A stretch of 64,000 bases of DNA. Source: Entomortierella parvispora. Taxonomy: Eukaryota > Mortierellomycota > Mortierellomycetes > Mortierellales > Mortierellaceae. The first letter of the stretch is position 1. The number at the start of each line of letters is the position of its first letter. The position numbers and the translations under genes are program-made. The notes beneath the pieces are model-generated. The model saw only the letters and a list, made by a program, of their open reading frames with translations, was not told where the DNA came from and ran no database searches. The stretch is taken from NCBI GenBank assembly GCA_963573315.1, contig OY752144.1, forward strand, positions 552,501 through 616,500. Direction: 5' to 3'. This document shows positions 42,926 to 54,432 of this stretch, piece by piece.

Positions 42926-45900
42926 ATGTCGACCACCTACTCCCAATCCGACATCAGCCTCAATCGCCATGCCCACCTTCGCACACGTTCCCCTGCAGGA
43001 CAGCCATCGAAGCCGGCATCTTCCTCTCCACCCTCGTCAGGGCACCTTCCGATCCACGAACATGCTAACCATCACCAACCTTCTGGGGAACGCGGAAGAA
43101 CTAGAAATCGACCTTCCAGCGCAGAGTTTGCTCCTCCTCGTCAACAGGAGCGATATCCACAGGACAACCTGAGGCTACCAGACCCTCCCTCAGCCACGTC
43201 CTCTGCCTTTACTGTCCATGATCGTTCTCGTCATCACCCAGCTCCACCACAACATCACCATCACAATATGAGCCCAATCCCCCCCCAAGATCACACCCCT
43301 TCTTCCTATCACACCTATCATATCGATCACCATTACGAAGAACACCACCAGACAGTCCTTCTCCCCAAAATGCCACCTGTTCTTCCTCCGCCAGGATCCA
43401 TCCCTGGAACAGGCTCTGGGTTTGTCTCTGGCATTGAAGCTGTAGCCAACTCTGCCCTGACGCTTGCGAACAACATTGCATTCCGACCTTTAACCGCGGC
43501 CCAACCTGCAAAATGCAGCAAGCTGAAGATCCGGATCTTTTTCGATTCGACCATCTTCCAAGCAGGAGGAAATCTCTTTGGACGGATGGAAGTCACAGCC
43601 ACGAGCTCACGATCTTTGAAACTGGGTGAAATTGCGGTCGAGTTGGCAGCGTATGAAGGTGAGTGGAGAAGAAGAATGAACAAAGGAAGGAAGTGGCTTT
43701 GCAAGACGTCCTGAAAGCGATCCTGGCAATATTGGCTAAGCTTTTTTTGTTTCCTTCCGACTTCGCCCAAATATCGAATGACAGAAATCACGACCAAGGA
43801 GTTTACAGCAACGCAGTCATTCCTTTCCTCGCGTCTATGTTTCCAGGGGCCCAAGATGCCGCCCTCGAATGCAGTGCATGGACAGTGCGATGAGAATGGG
43901 TTTTGGGTGGCTAAGAAAGGAAAGACCACTTTTCCGTTTGCGTTTCAGCTACCGCTGGATTGTCCTAGTAGTCTCGTCTTTGGACAGACGGCAAGCTTAC
44001 GATATGTCGTTACCGGGTACGGGCCCTTCTTTGTCAGAGAATCTACCTCTTTTGTTTTATTTTATTCCCCAGATCGATTGACATCTGTTTTTTTCTCCCT
44101 CACTTAGGTTAGTGCAAGTCTTTTATCATGGCAAGGACGAGACAATACTTAAGACAAAGGAAGCGTTTGTGGTAGAGGCATGGGACGGCTACAACCCAGA
44201 CTATAAACTTCCTGTCCATGCCAGTAATTCGACAAAACTGTTTTGGGGTGGTGGAGGAAATGTGGTGCTCGAGGCCATGTTATCAGAGCGGCTACACAGC
44301 GCTGGAGGCAACCTGACCGTGGAAGTGAAGGTGACCAACAATACCAGTCGAAAGGTTCGTGGCCAATTGAAAATGAAACTGTATTCTACTGTTCCCAACC
44401 CACAAAGGCTTCTTTCAATGCGTATAAATTCCAATTCACTGAATCCACCTCTTTTAGGTGCAAGGTATTCGTTTGGGGGTGGCTCGGAGGCTGGAGATGG
44501 TGGCAGATAGGGAGAAGGCTGAGAAAAATCCAGGTTTGAAAATCGACACTGTCTCCGTTTCTGAGGTCATTGGCACCCATGAGTTCAAGTCATCGAGTTA
44601 TCTGTTTGATACTGGAGAGGAGCGCTCAATGACTATCAACATGATTGTACCTGGAAACGCAAGAACTATCAGAGGAACAGCCTTATTTGAAGTAACCTGC
44701 TTTGTCACGGTCTCTATGCTTCTAGGGGCATTCAGGTATACGAGAAATCAATTGAATTCAAAATGGATCGTTTCATGTCGAAAAACAGTTGCTGACCATG
44801 TATACTTGGATAGTGGAGAGCTCTCAGTCGAGATTCCTATTAAAATCTGTCATCCGGCATCACTGACGCCCGCACCAAAACCTCAACTGGATCATCTCCC
44901 TCACCAGTACAACCTTGTAACAGATGACGTGGATTACGATATAACGGACTACAGAAGACACGTTGATGGTAGGATTGCATCCAGTGAGGATCTTGCGCTA
45001 CCGATAGGCAATGGTCAAGGCGAGGACGAATCGGAGCGACCCGGTCGACAGGGAGAATGGAGACAGGATGAGCGAGAACTCTCCCCCGCAAACTCGATCA
45101 CCTCGATTCGCTCCATTTTATCGAGTCCAAAGAACAAACTGAGCAAACTTGCTGACAAAATCCAACGATCGACAAGTCCGACATCGAGTAGCCATCTTCA
45201 TCATGAACACCGACAAGGAAGAAACCACGACGACCAACAGGACCCTGTGGGACGTCGGTTTGCCAAATCTCCACCTCTTGGACCGGCGGTGCCATTAGCC
45301 TATGTTCCTGCAGTCGAACGTGTCCGATACACACCCTTCCAACCACCACCGACAACAAAGGCCAAGGAGTTCTTAAAGGCGGCAGCACAGTACCAACAGC
45401 AGCGCGCCTTTGGAGCACTGGCAGGTCTTGGGGGAGACAACGTTGAGTTTGATTTAGATGACAAGTCCATGGCAACGGCTATTCACCAATGGATTTCAAA
45501 AAAAGAGAACGAAGCTGTGGTCCATAGTCAGGCTGTCCTCCAGGCTCCCAAGGCGACTCGACCTACCCCACCCATCCCAATCCCTGCGTCTCCACCGGGC
45601 CGCCGGAGACCTGCTATGGATCCTATCAATACTGGAGTCGGGTCCTTCACATCGCAGTACAGCCCTACGGCAGTCTCTCCGGCAACCTCACCGCAGAGCC
45701 CCCGCAGTCCCGCAGGGGTTGACAACCACAACCAACAGGCTCCATCTTCGTCCACCGGGACGACCCCAACTGTCAACGTTCAAACCACAGGTCGATTCCT
45801 CCACCATCCTCATCGTCAACCAGCAGCTCCCCAAACAGGAGAATTTGGTGCTGCACCCGAGGATTCCATCACAGAGGTCCCTCTCTTTGCTAGGCCATTA

Positions 45901-48891
45901 CCACTGCCGTCGCCTCCGCCGACTGGGTCGCCCCACCACCAGGAAGGGATCAGAAAACACGCCCCAAGACCCCTCTCCCCTATTCCAATACCAGCACAGA
46001 CAGCAGAGAACTTGGCTCTAGCCCGTGAAGCCTACGAGAGGGTCAAAAGAATAGGTTCCCCGGTGCCTAATATCTCACCTGTAAGCAGTGTCCCCCAGCC
46101 GGGATTCATAGACCCGCCACGGTCTTCTTCTTTGGAACGGGATCCTAATATCAAAGTACAACTGCCCCTGATTGTCACCACAAGTGGCAGTGGTGAGGGT
46201 AATCCATCCGAATTATCGCGACTATTGAACGAATCTTCATCACCGACTAATCATCCGAACCAAGTTGGTGCGCCTCCCCGCACCTGTGCTAGTCCAGAGC
46301 TTCAACATGTGCCCATGAACCGTCCCCTCCCTGTCCCAGGGCCAAAGCCGCGCCACTTGAACAAGAATCCACAAGCCCCGATCCCATCGCCTTCCGAACC
46401 TACGCCATCGGAAGGGATTCATGAACGAAGGCCAGAGGTGATACAAGAGCCGCCCACGCCTCTTCCTGTCTCCTCAGTTCAGGTCACTCAGATCCAGACG
46501 TCAAGTGGCCATTTGCAAAATCCGGCGACATCAAGTCAAACCTCGAGTGGACATTTGAGGAATCCTCAGCCATCGACGACTTCCTCTGCTCAGCAAAACT
46601 CTTATGTCCCAAAACCGACGCCCATCCCAGCCAGGAGACCACCGACAGTCTCGACCACAACTCTGAGGGCTCGGTCTCCCAATAACAATAAAGGACTCGA
46701 TGGATTGATTACTACAACAGCCAGCGCCGGCGCAGGGATCAAGAGGAAAGACATCAAACAGACATCCTCGCCAGCAACAACTTCCACGTTAGCGGCTGCA
46801 GGATCGGGTACACATGGACAACAGGGGACAGGAAGTGGATTCGTTTACCCAAAGGCGGCACGGAAACCTGTCCCTGGCGTTAAACCCACTGTGAGTGCAA
46901 AACCAAAGGCATTGTCTTCAGCATCGCATTCTTCCTCCGCAGATACAAAGGCGATGACTTCTACATCACCACCTGCAACCAGTGATGTTGCGAATCGTCC
47001 ACGTCGGAATTTAATGGGTGAAGGTGGCTATGGACTTCCAAGGGAACAAAAGGATGATCAGAGTAGACTGCTTGTTGAGGACGCGTCACTGCAACCGACC
47101 TTATCCGTGAGGGCGCCACAGACCGTAACAGAGGCTCTTCAGCTTCAAACGCCAGCAAGCAAACGACTGCCACAACCACAACCAAGTTCAAAGAAGCCTG
47201 AACGCGAGCGCGATCGACGCGATGATAAACGCGGTCGTGCAGCAATGAGCACTTATGACAACAATCTGCAGGGCAGTCGAACATTAGAGACAGTTCATGA
47301 GGGTCCGCAAGAGAATAATGAGCGGCATCATCACCACCGTGGACACCAGGAACAAAATATACGTCATCACGGTGATAGACTCGAGACCCGAGAAGTGACT
47401 GAAGATTCGATACAAACTGAAGGCGTGGTTGTTGTTGAAGACTTTGAGGTCGAGACGGCATCAAGCGAGATGCGAGCCCAGGCCATCGCAGCTGCCAACA
47501 GCTTTCGGGCTGTTGGTGCTAACTCTGGAGGGTATGTTGTTAACACGGGGGTTCTTCGCAAGGTCATCAACAGCCCCAAAAATGGACAAGGATCATCAGG
47601 TCAAGAGAGCGGAAGTGGCAGCAGTCATTTGATCCAGGTTTTCACGGAGGGAGCCAAAAGCGCTGCCTCTGCCGCTGCCTCTGGTCTTGGGTGGAGCAGT
47701 GGATCGTCCGCTGGCGGTTCTTCGACGCCAGCATCCAAAATGATAGGCCAAAATGGTGGTTCTGACCACTCGTCGTCGTTGGTAATTGTTAATGTTCAAC
47801 GGCCTGCAGAGGTTGGACGTCGTCCGCACCAACATCGCAATCATGAGGACGGACATGGGGGAAGAGCTAAGGACAAGAACTCTCGCGACCAACTGGGGAT
47901 TGTGGATCAGGGCCATGATTTGACCATGAAAGATATTCATTTTCAAACAGTGTCATCCATCCACCCAGCCGTCGTCCCTGCTTCAGTACCTGCAGCTGTA
48001 CTTTCATCGGCAATCTCTTCACAACCAGCAAATGTTCCTCGGCCAGAGAGAGAAGACCCGCGAGTCTCTATTTTGACCTTGGAGAGTTCCCTTCAAAATG
48101 AGCAGCAAGAGGCAAAGCACCGGCACTTGATGGCTGCAGCCACAACAGCCGTAGCAGCAGCGTCCGCAGTTCCGGCTGCCACAATCACGCCCCATCGCGA
48201 TCGTCATCACCTCCAGGCAGCCCGCTCTCCGCCTGGGTCAAATATTCTGGCGCCTTTGGAAGATACCCGCGACGAAACCTCTCCCTCTTCTGAAATTGCA
48301 CCGTTGCCAAAAAGCCCTGGACAGGTCTTGGACCTTGTTCACTCAAGTTCACCTGTAGCAGAAGCCTCAGTGACGAGCGTTTCTGAAGTTACGGCAATTG
48401 CTGTTGCAGTGACGACCTCGGAATCGACTTCGAGTTTCAATTCCTCGACCACTGAGACAGAAACGACATTAGCCACGGCAGTGACAGTGACTGAATCAGT
48501 TGTCGCAGCTGCCGCCATAAACCTCGACAAGACCTTGCCCAAGATTCAAGAGGCGCCGTCGCGGTCGCGGGTTTTTGAGAAACCGCAGAAAGAGGCGTCG
48601 TCCCCTCCCAGCAAGAAAAGTTTCAGCCCTTCTGCAGCTTTGCCAGCAGCAGCCGTACCACCAATTTCGAGTGCAGCGGCGATCGCGAAACGGTACCGGG
48701 AAAAGATTGCACTGTCATCATCCCCACCTCCTGCTCGACTGGCGCCTATTTCCTCTTCTTCTACTACATCTTCGTCGTCGTCGTCGTCGTCGCTGGGGAT
48801 GGGTCCGACGGGGGCGCCACCAAACAAGGCGATCAACCCGAAACTTCAGGCGTACATCCAGAAATATAACCAGGCGACCAACACACGTTGA
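42926..48891 (+). CDS. Arrestin-domain protein with a very long disordered tail
   Basis: Alpha-arrestin-like adaptor, probably acting in trafficking or ubiquitin-linked turnover of membrane proteins. Four exons, 42926-43658, 43785-44016, 44108-44354 and 44458-48891, give about 1881 residues. Residues 1-185 are His/Pro/Ser-rich. The arrestin fold follows (about 190-540): LKIRIFFDSTIFQAGGNLFG opens the N-domain, LKLGEIAVELAAYE and TTFPFAFQLP follow, and the C-domain runs from LFWGGGGNVVLEAMLSE through LTVEVKVTNNTSRKVQGIRL to LSVEIPIKICHP. The remaining 1340 residues are Ser/Thr/Pro/Gln/His-rich. I see no PPxY motif for Rsp5/Nedd4 binding. The last 40 residues are again ordered-looking (NPKLQAYIQKYNQ). 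The intron 3 donor is GTTCGT. Confidence 0.88.
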
Positions 48892-49944
48892 CGTCCAAAG
48901 ATATTATTAAAATAAAGAGCGAGAAGGGGGGAGGGAGGTGAGAAGGAAACCCACATTTTACATTCCAAAGACTACGAGAACGGCGCAGAGGCTGGCGCCA
49001 CATGCAAAGTGATATTTGTTCTATTCCGGCAGACAGCAGGGCGTACAGGCAAGAAAAACCGTACCCTACTGCCGGTAAGTTCTCAGCCCGTTGCCCAATT
49101 GACGTCAACGCTTGACGCGGTCAGACCCCACTTTTCTGTGTCAAGCCAAGAGGGACTAGGCGGCGCCGCAACAAGTGCCAATTGCCGACTGGCTGCACTC
49201 TAAAAATGTCTATTTTTACAGTTGCAAATGCAGGGTCTCAGGAGCACAACGGTCGCAGCGATCTGAGGTTTCCGTTCAAGTTCTCCCACTGCTGCTGCTG
49301 CTATTGTCTTAATAACCGTGTGTAGAAGATACAGCCAGCGACGCCGTGACGAGCATCTTTGTTAGAACATGGCACCAATTCTTGACAAAAACTCGGAACA
49401 ACTGCTTATCTTTGGTCGTAAATCACGACGGTTTGTGAAAGAGAGGAAACGTGCAGTTGCTGGCTCTCGAAGAAAATAGATCTAGTTCCGCTGGTCTGAA
49501 AATAGGCCCCCTTTTCTGGCCTGTTACAAGACGGCATGCTGACAACGACAGCGGTGCTCTCGCGTTTTAGTGTAACAATAATTCAATGATTGACGTTGGG
49601 AGCAGCATGGCAGGGTAGCACCAGCAAAAGCTCTCGAGCGTTTGTTGGAAAAGTAAGAAAGGTATGATGTGATGACCTAAAAAAAAGAGACCAGCAGAAG
49701 AACCCTTTTTTTGTTTTTCTTTGGCGGATGGGCGAGGCCCTAAAAGGCCAGCTTTTGTATAAAAACCTCACTCTTTTGGAAGGTCACCCACAGATCATCA
49801 CCTCGTTTTTGCTCATTTTCTGTCTCTCCACTCCTTTTCTGCTCTCTTTGTCTTTTTTTCTTCATCCTCTCTCTCTTTTGGATCCCCTCCTCCCCCTCAC
49901 CTCTCTTCCCTTACCTCCCTAAAAGAGCTGCATCTTCACAAAAG
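48892..49944. other. Intergenic region upstream of the BBE oxidase
   Basis: 1.05 kb. It starts with the arrestin gene's AATAAA (48911-48916) and ends with the oxidase promoter. A short (GCT)n stretch lies near 49292-49302. No gene or RNA was recognised. Confidence 0.5.
49758..49765 (+). promoter_or_regulatory. TATA box of the BBE oxidase gene
   Basis: TATAAAAA, 180 bp upstream of the start codon, followed by a C/T-rich leader rich in CTCT and CCCTCC. This is the clearest core promoter in the window and suits a strongly regulated secreted enzyme. Confidence 0.6.
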
Positions 49945-51570
49945 ATGCACTTCCTTGGCAGCGTCACGGTCTTGTTGACCATCTCTCAATTGCTCCTCTC
50001 CACCTCGGTTCTGGCCGCTCCCGCACCTAGCAATGGCACCTTCATCCCTTCCCTCACTCCTAGAGCCGCCCCCACAGCCGGTACCACCCCATCACAACAA
50101 CTCCTCTCCTGCCTCTCATCTCTCGCCTCTTCCAAAGTCCTCACCTCCTCCAACAAGGCCACTGCTTCCTCCTTTCAACAAAACCGCTATGGATTCGATC
50201 TGAGATACGATTACGTGCCCCAGGTGATTGTCATGGCCGGCAACGTCCAAGATGTCCAGACGGCTGTGAAATGTGCAGCGGCCGCCCAGATCCCTATCGC
50301 GCCCAGAAGTGGCGGTCATTCCTTTGAAGGTTATTCCATCGGAGGCCAAAACGGCTCCATGGTCCTCGATCTCACTGCCATGTCGACCGTCCAGGTGGTC
50401 AAGGGCTCAGGATCCAACCCAACCCTCGCCAAAGTCGGTGCCGGTATTCGGTTGGGTCAATTGTACCTCGATTTGTTCAATCAAGGCGGTTGGTCTTTGA
50501 ATGGAGGAACCTGCCCCAGTGTGGGTATTGGTGGACACACCCTCGGAGGAGGGTTTGGATTGTTGGCCAGGAAATACGGTCTGCTGGCCGATAGAATTGT
50601 CGAGATGCAGGTCGTCAATGCTCAAGGTCAAATCTTGACTGTCTCTGCGACCCAGAACAAAGATCTCTTCTACGCGCTTCGTGGCGCCGGTGGTGGTTCC
50701 TTTGCGGTCGTGACTCAATTCACATTCTTGCCTTTCAAGCCCGCCAGCAAAGTCACTTCCTTCTCTTACAACTGGAAAGCAAGCGACGGTCCCAAGGTCT
50801 TCAAGGCCTACACTGATCAGCTGTACAAGGCCACTAGAGATCTGGGCGTCGAGATGAACTGGGGTCCAAGCGGCCCGGAACTGATGGGTGTCTTCCAGGG
50901 CACCAAGGCCAAGCAGGCCAGCGCCTTGGCTGCCTTCTTCAAGGCTGCCCCAAAGCCAAAGTCTTCAGACGTGCGAGAGTCCCGTTATATTGACGCCCAA
51001 TTGCGTTTTGCCTGGATCGAGGGCGGTTCTGATTCATCAACGAACATCAATGCTCTGGCCTTGAAGGGCAAATACCACGCGGGTGACTCGAGGTATACCA
51101 AGGGCAAGTCCATCATCTACTCTTCTGCCATGAAGGCCTCGACCATCAGTATTGTTCAGAAGTTTACATCTCAGAAACCCAAGGGTGCCACCGCCAACTA
51201 TGTCATTGCCGACATTTGGGGAGGCGCTGTCCAGGATACGGCCGTGGACGCAACCTCGTTTGTCCATCGTCAAGCCCAGACTGTCTTTGAATTGGTCGTG
51301 GAGTGGGATCAGTCTGCAAACCCAAAGCCCGGCAAGCCTGACTGCGAGCCCTGCTTGACGTGGATCAACAACTTCCACGCCGCGCTCGTCAAGGACTATA
51401 ACGCAAACTACAATACCCCCTTGAGCGGATACCAAAACTACATTGACATTGACATGCCCAACTGGCTGGATGCCTACTACGGCTCTGCCACACCCCGTCT
51501 CAAACAAATCAAGTCCTCGGTTGACCCCAAGAACGTCTTTAGATTCCCTCAAAGCATTCCTCTGCAATAA
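49945..51570 (+). CDS. Secreted FAD-linked oxidase of the berberine-bridge-enzyme family
   Basis: Extracellular flavoprotein that oxidises small molecules, probably sugars, oligosaccharides or alcohols, and makes H2O2. Single exon, 541 residues. A signal peptide (MHFLGSVTVLLTISQLLLST, cleavage after VLA near residue 24) precedes the FAD-binding PCMH domain. Both attachment sites for bicovalent FAD are present: His125 in RSGGHSFEGY and Cys190 in GGTCPSVGIGGHTLGGGFG. The C-terminal BBE segment is NYIDIDMPNWLDAYYG with LKQIKSSVDPKNVFRFPQSI. The absence of introns among multi-exon neighbours is notable. The stop codon lies inside an AATAAA hexamer (51566-51571). The substrate cannot be read from sequence. 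Confidence 0.94.
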   Translation: MHFLGSVTVLLTISQLLLSTSVLAAPAPSNGTFIPSLTPRAAPTAGTTPSQQLLSCLSSLASSKVLTSSNKATASSFQQNRYGFDLRYDYVPQVIVMAGNVQDVQTAVKCAAAAQIPIAPRSGGHSFEGYSIGGQNGSMVLDLTAMSTVQVVKGSGSNPTLAKVGAGIRLGQLYLDLFNQGGWSLNGGTCPSVGIGGHTLGGGFGLLARKYGLLADRIVEMQVVNAQGQILTVSATQNKDLFYALRGAGGGSFAVVTQFTFLPFKPASKVTSFSYNWKASDGPKVFKAYTDQLYKATRDLGVEMNWGPSGPELMGVFQGTKAKQASALAAFFKAAPKPKSSDVRESRYIDAQLRFAWIEGGSDSSTNINALALKGKYHAGDSRYTKGKSIIYSSAMKASTISIVQKFTSQKPKGATANYVIADIWGGAVQDTAVDATSFVHRQAQTVFELVVEWDQSANPKPGKPDCEPCLTWINNFHAALVKDYNANYNTPLSGYQNYIDIDMPNWLDAYYGSATPRLKQIKSSVDPKNVFRFPQSIPLQ

Positions 51571-51742
51571 ATATTCGCCAAATTGTATACTAGTATTTTA
51601 TTTTCATTGAGGTTGCTGTATTTCTTATGTTACGAGCTTGATCTGAAAAAAATCCTTATTTGCAACACGCGGTCCAAAATATGGAGGACAGAAACACTGT
51701 GACTATATGAGGTCCCGAGGGTCAGAGTGGCAATGGTCGGTT

Positions 51743-53545
51743 TTAGAAACCTTGATCGAACCCAAAGCGGGAGATGCGGCGACGTGCGCCTTCCTCCTCG
51801 TTAGGACAGTCGAACGACTTGTGGCCAGACTCGTTACACTACAGGATGTTCACACCGTCAAACACCTTAACAGTCGTTCTTACAGTGGACTTTACAACAA
51901 AAGTTAGGTCAATCACATTAAAACGTCCATACCTTGTAGCAGCGCATAGCTCCTGCATTTGCTTGTCGCGGTTGGTCGCAATCTCGAGAGGAGTGGCCGG
52001 GCTGACCGCAGTTGTAGCAAGTCATGTCTGTTCTGGGCTGGTCGCATTCTCGAGACATATGGCCGACCTGGCCACAGCGGTTGCACGTAACATCAGTGCG
52101 AGGTTGATCGCAATCGCGCGCCATGTGGCCTTCCTCGTTGCAGCGGTTACAAACAACAGGAGGTGCAGGCTGCTCGCAATCACGAGCCATATGACCAGCC
52201 TCACCGCAACGGTTACAAGTAATGTCAGTCCTAGGTTGGTCACAATCTCGAGACATATGGCCGACCTCACCACAGCGGTTACATGTCATATCTGTGCGAG
52301 GCTGATCACAATCGCGCGACATGTGGCCCTCTTGATTGCAGCGATTGCAAACGACAGGTGCAGGGGGTTGGTCGCAGTCGCGAGCCATGTGGCCGTCCTG
52401 ATTGCAATTCTTGCAAGTAATACTTTTGCGCGGCTCGGGACAACTGCGAGATCGGTGGTCTGTCGCACCGCAGTTGTAGCACTTTCCATAAAACTCTGAT
52501 CTTTCTGGCAGCATCTTTTCCTGCGGGCACTCATAAGAGCGATGGCCTTCCTCCTTGCAGTTGAGACACCGCGGGATACCACTGGGACGGACAACACCGG
52601 CATCGGCGAGCCTCTCAAAGTTCTCCTCGTACGTAGATGCCATTCCAATGGACATGCGACCAGACTTGACTGTGCCTGGCCTGAGGAAGGAGGGCAAGAC
52701 GCGGTATTTCTGGTTGGGTTCTGCCTTCAAGTTGACCAGAGTGTATCCAAAGGACACATTGTCCTCCTGTGCACGAGAAATGTCGAAAGACATGAGATAT
52801 AGACAGGGTAGGGTGAGTATGCTGATCTTGCGGGCGTGATTTGCCAGACGAGACGATTGACTTACTGATGCCAAAAGATAGGTGTTGCACTTTTCGTCAC
52901 GAAGCTTCTTTTCCATCTCTTGCCAGGTCATTCCTTGGAAGGCACCACAAAGGAGGGCAAGCGCAGGCTTGACATCATCGAGGTCGCGCAAGTCATCAGC
53001 GGCTTTGAACTCTGGCCAGACGTCTTCAACAGATGCGGTTGGGGCGGGAGCTTGACAGAGGAGAGGAATGGCGTGAGAAGGATATCACTGACACAAAAAA
53101 TACAACAGGGTCTACTGAGGACAAAGCAAGAAAGCCTTACCTTCTACTGGGGCCGAGCCTGACTTGCGTTCTAAGGTGAATGGTTCAAGGGCAGCAGGAT
53201 TAACAGCCTATGGTAGTGGTATTTGTTGTTTTCATTTTCTCAATCACTGGATATGACCCACAAAAGGAAGCCTTTTTGTTACATGCCTTCCTTTGGAACT
53301 TCATTGAGCGAGGTGGAGGCAAAGGACTGCACCATGCTCTTGGATTGTGCTTCCCAACTGTCGTTTTCTTCTGATTCTCTTGTCGCGACAGTTCTTCCTT
53401 CGGGGAGGGAAGGATCGGTCGTCGCGGGAGCGGCGGCACCCCAGGCAGACGAAGAAGTAGACGCATTCCAGGAACTGGCGCTAACAGCAGTGGAACCCCA
53501 TCCTTGGGTGGTGGCAGAGGAGGCCGGGGTACCCCAAGAGTCCAT
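51743..53545 (-). CDS. Nucleic-acid-binding protein with ten CCHC zinc knuckles
   Basis: CNBP/Gis2/Byr3-like single-stranded nucleic acid binder with the extra N-terminal domain seen in filamentous fungi. Five exons: 53545-53300, 53207-53141, 53050-52866, 52766-51933 and 51838-51743, giving about 475 residues. The N-terminus is Trp/Ser/Ala-rich (MDSWGTPASSATTQGWGST). A conserved domain follows (DVWPEFKAADDLRDLDDVKP, then MTWQEMEKKLRDEKCNTYLL, then YEENFERLADAGVV). Ten knuckles fit CxxCxxxGHxxxxC; the eighth reads CNRCGQVGHMSREC. The last is split by intron 4 (CYK joined to CNESGHKSFDC). Knuckles 3-8 share RDCDQPRTD-type linkers. The exon 1 donor (GTTCCA) is the weakest junction. Intron 3 is 99 nt with no stop in frame. 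Confidence 0.9.
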
Positions 53546-54432
53546 TTGTAGTGAGATATCAACGTATTCGCGTCGCAGAAGAGGATGTAGACGTCAGAAC
53601 GTAAACAAGGAAGCGGAAGGGGCGAGTGAGGAGAAGAACGAAGAAAGAGAAGGAGCGACAAGCAGACAGGATGAAAGAAAGAAAGAAAGAAGGAAAGGAA
53701 ACAAAAGGCAAGGCCGAGGGATGAGGGACAGGTTGGTGGCGTTGACACTCCGCCCCCTTTGTCCCTTCGCTTGGGAGCACAGCACCCGTGGATCTGCAGG
53801 GCGCGCGTTCTTTGTCATCTGCGTCCTCTGCTACGTGTGTGCGTGTGCCCCCCTGGACCCTCTTTCCACTCAGCGCGTTGTCAGTCCGTTGTCAGTCCGT
53901 TGACAAAGTGTGTGAGTGTAGGGTGTAGGTAGTAAGTAGTATATGTGCGTGTGTATACGCGGATATGCGCGTCCTCGCTTTTCTCTTCTGTTGTGAGCAG
54001 CAGCACCAGCAGACTTCACTCAGACAGACAGCCATCCGGTCATTGGGACAGTGTGTGCATGTGTGCTGTTTGGTTCCCTCTTTTGGATGTCTCTGTTCCC
54101 TTTCCTGTCTCGTCCACTGCGTCACTCGTCACTTGCTGCCACCTCGTTCGTTCGGTCGTTCGTTCGTCCCACCTCCTCTCCCCTTCCTCGTCGACTTTCG
54201 TTTCCTCTTGTCATTCATTCATTCATTCATTCAGTCCATCCTTCTCTCTCATCCTCCCTCTTTCTTCTCTCAAACTCATTTGCACCTCCCTCCTCTCTTC
54301 CCTCTTTCCCTCTATACTTTCTCCACCCCACCTTCCTCTTTTCTCCTCTTTTCTCCTCTCTACCCAACTCCAACTGCTTCTCCAACTCCGCACACCGCCC
54401 TTCGCCACTCGACTCTCCTCCTTGTCTCCACC
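53546..54432. promoter_or_regulatory. Divergent intergenic region, zinc-knuckle gene (-) and Dcr2-type gene (+)
   Basis: 887 bp between start codons. It contains an AAAGAAAGAAAG stretch near 53677-53692, a CATT tandem near 54212-54232, and a long CT-rich leader directly before the plus-strand ATG. The leader's open frames (Ser/Leu/Pro) look like translated pyrimidine tract. Confidence 0.35.
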
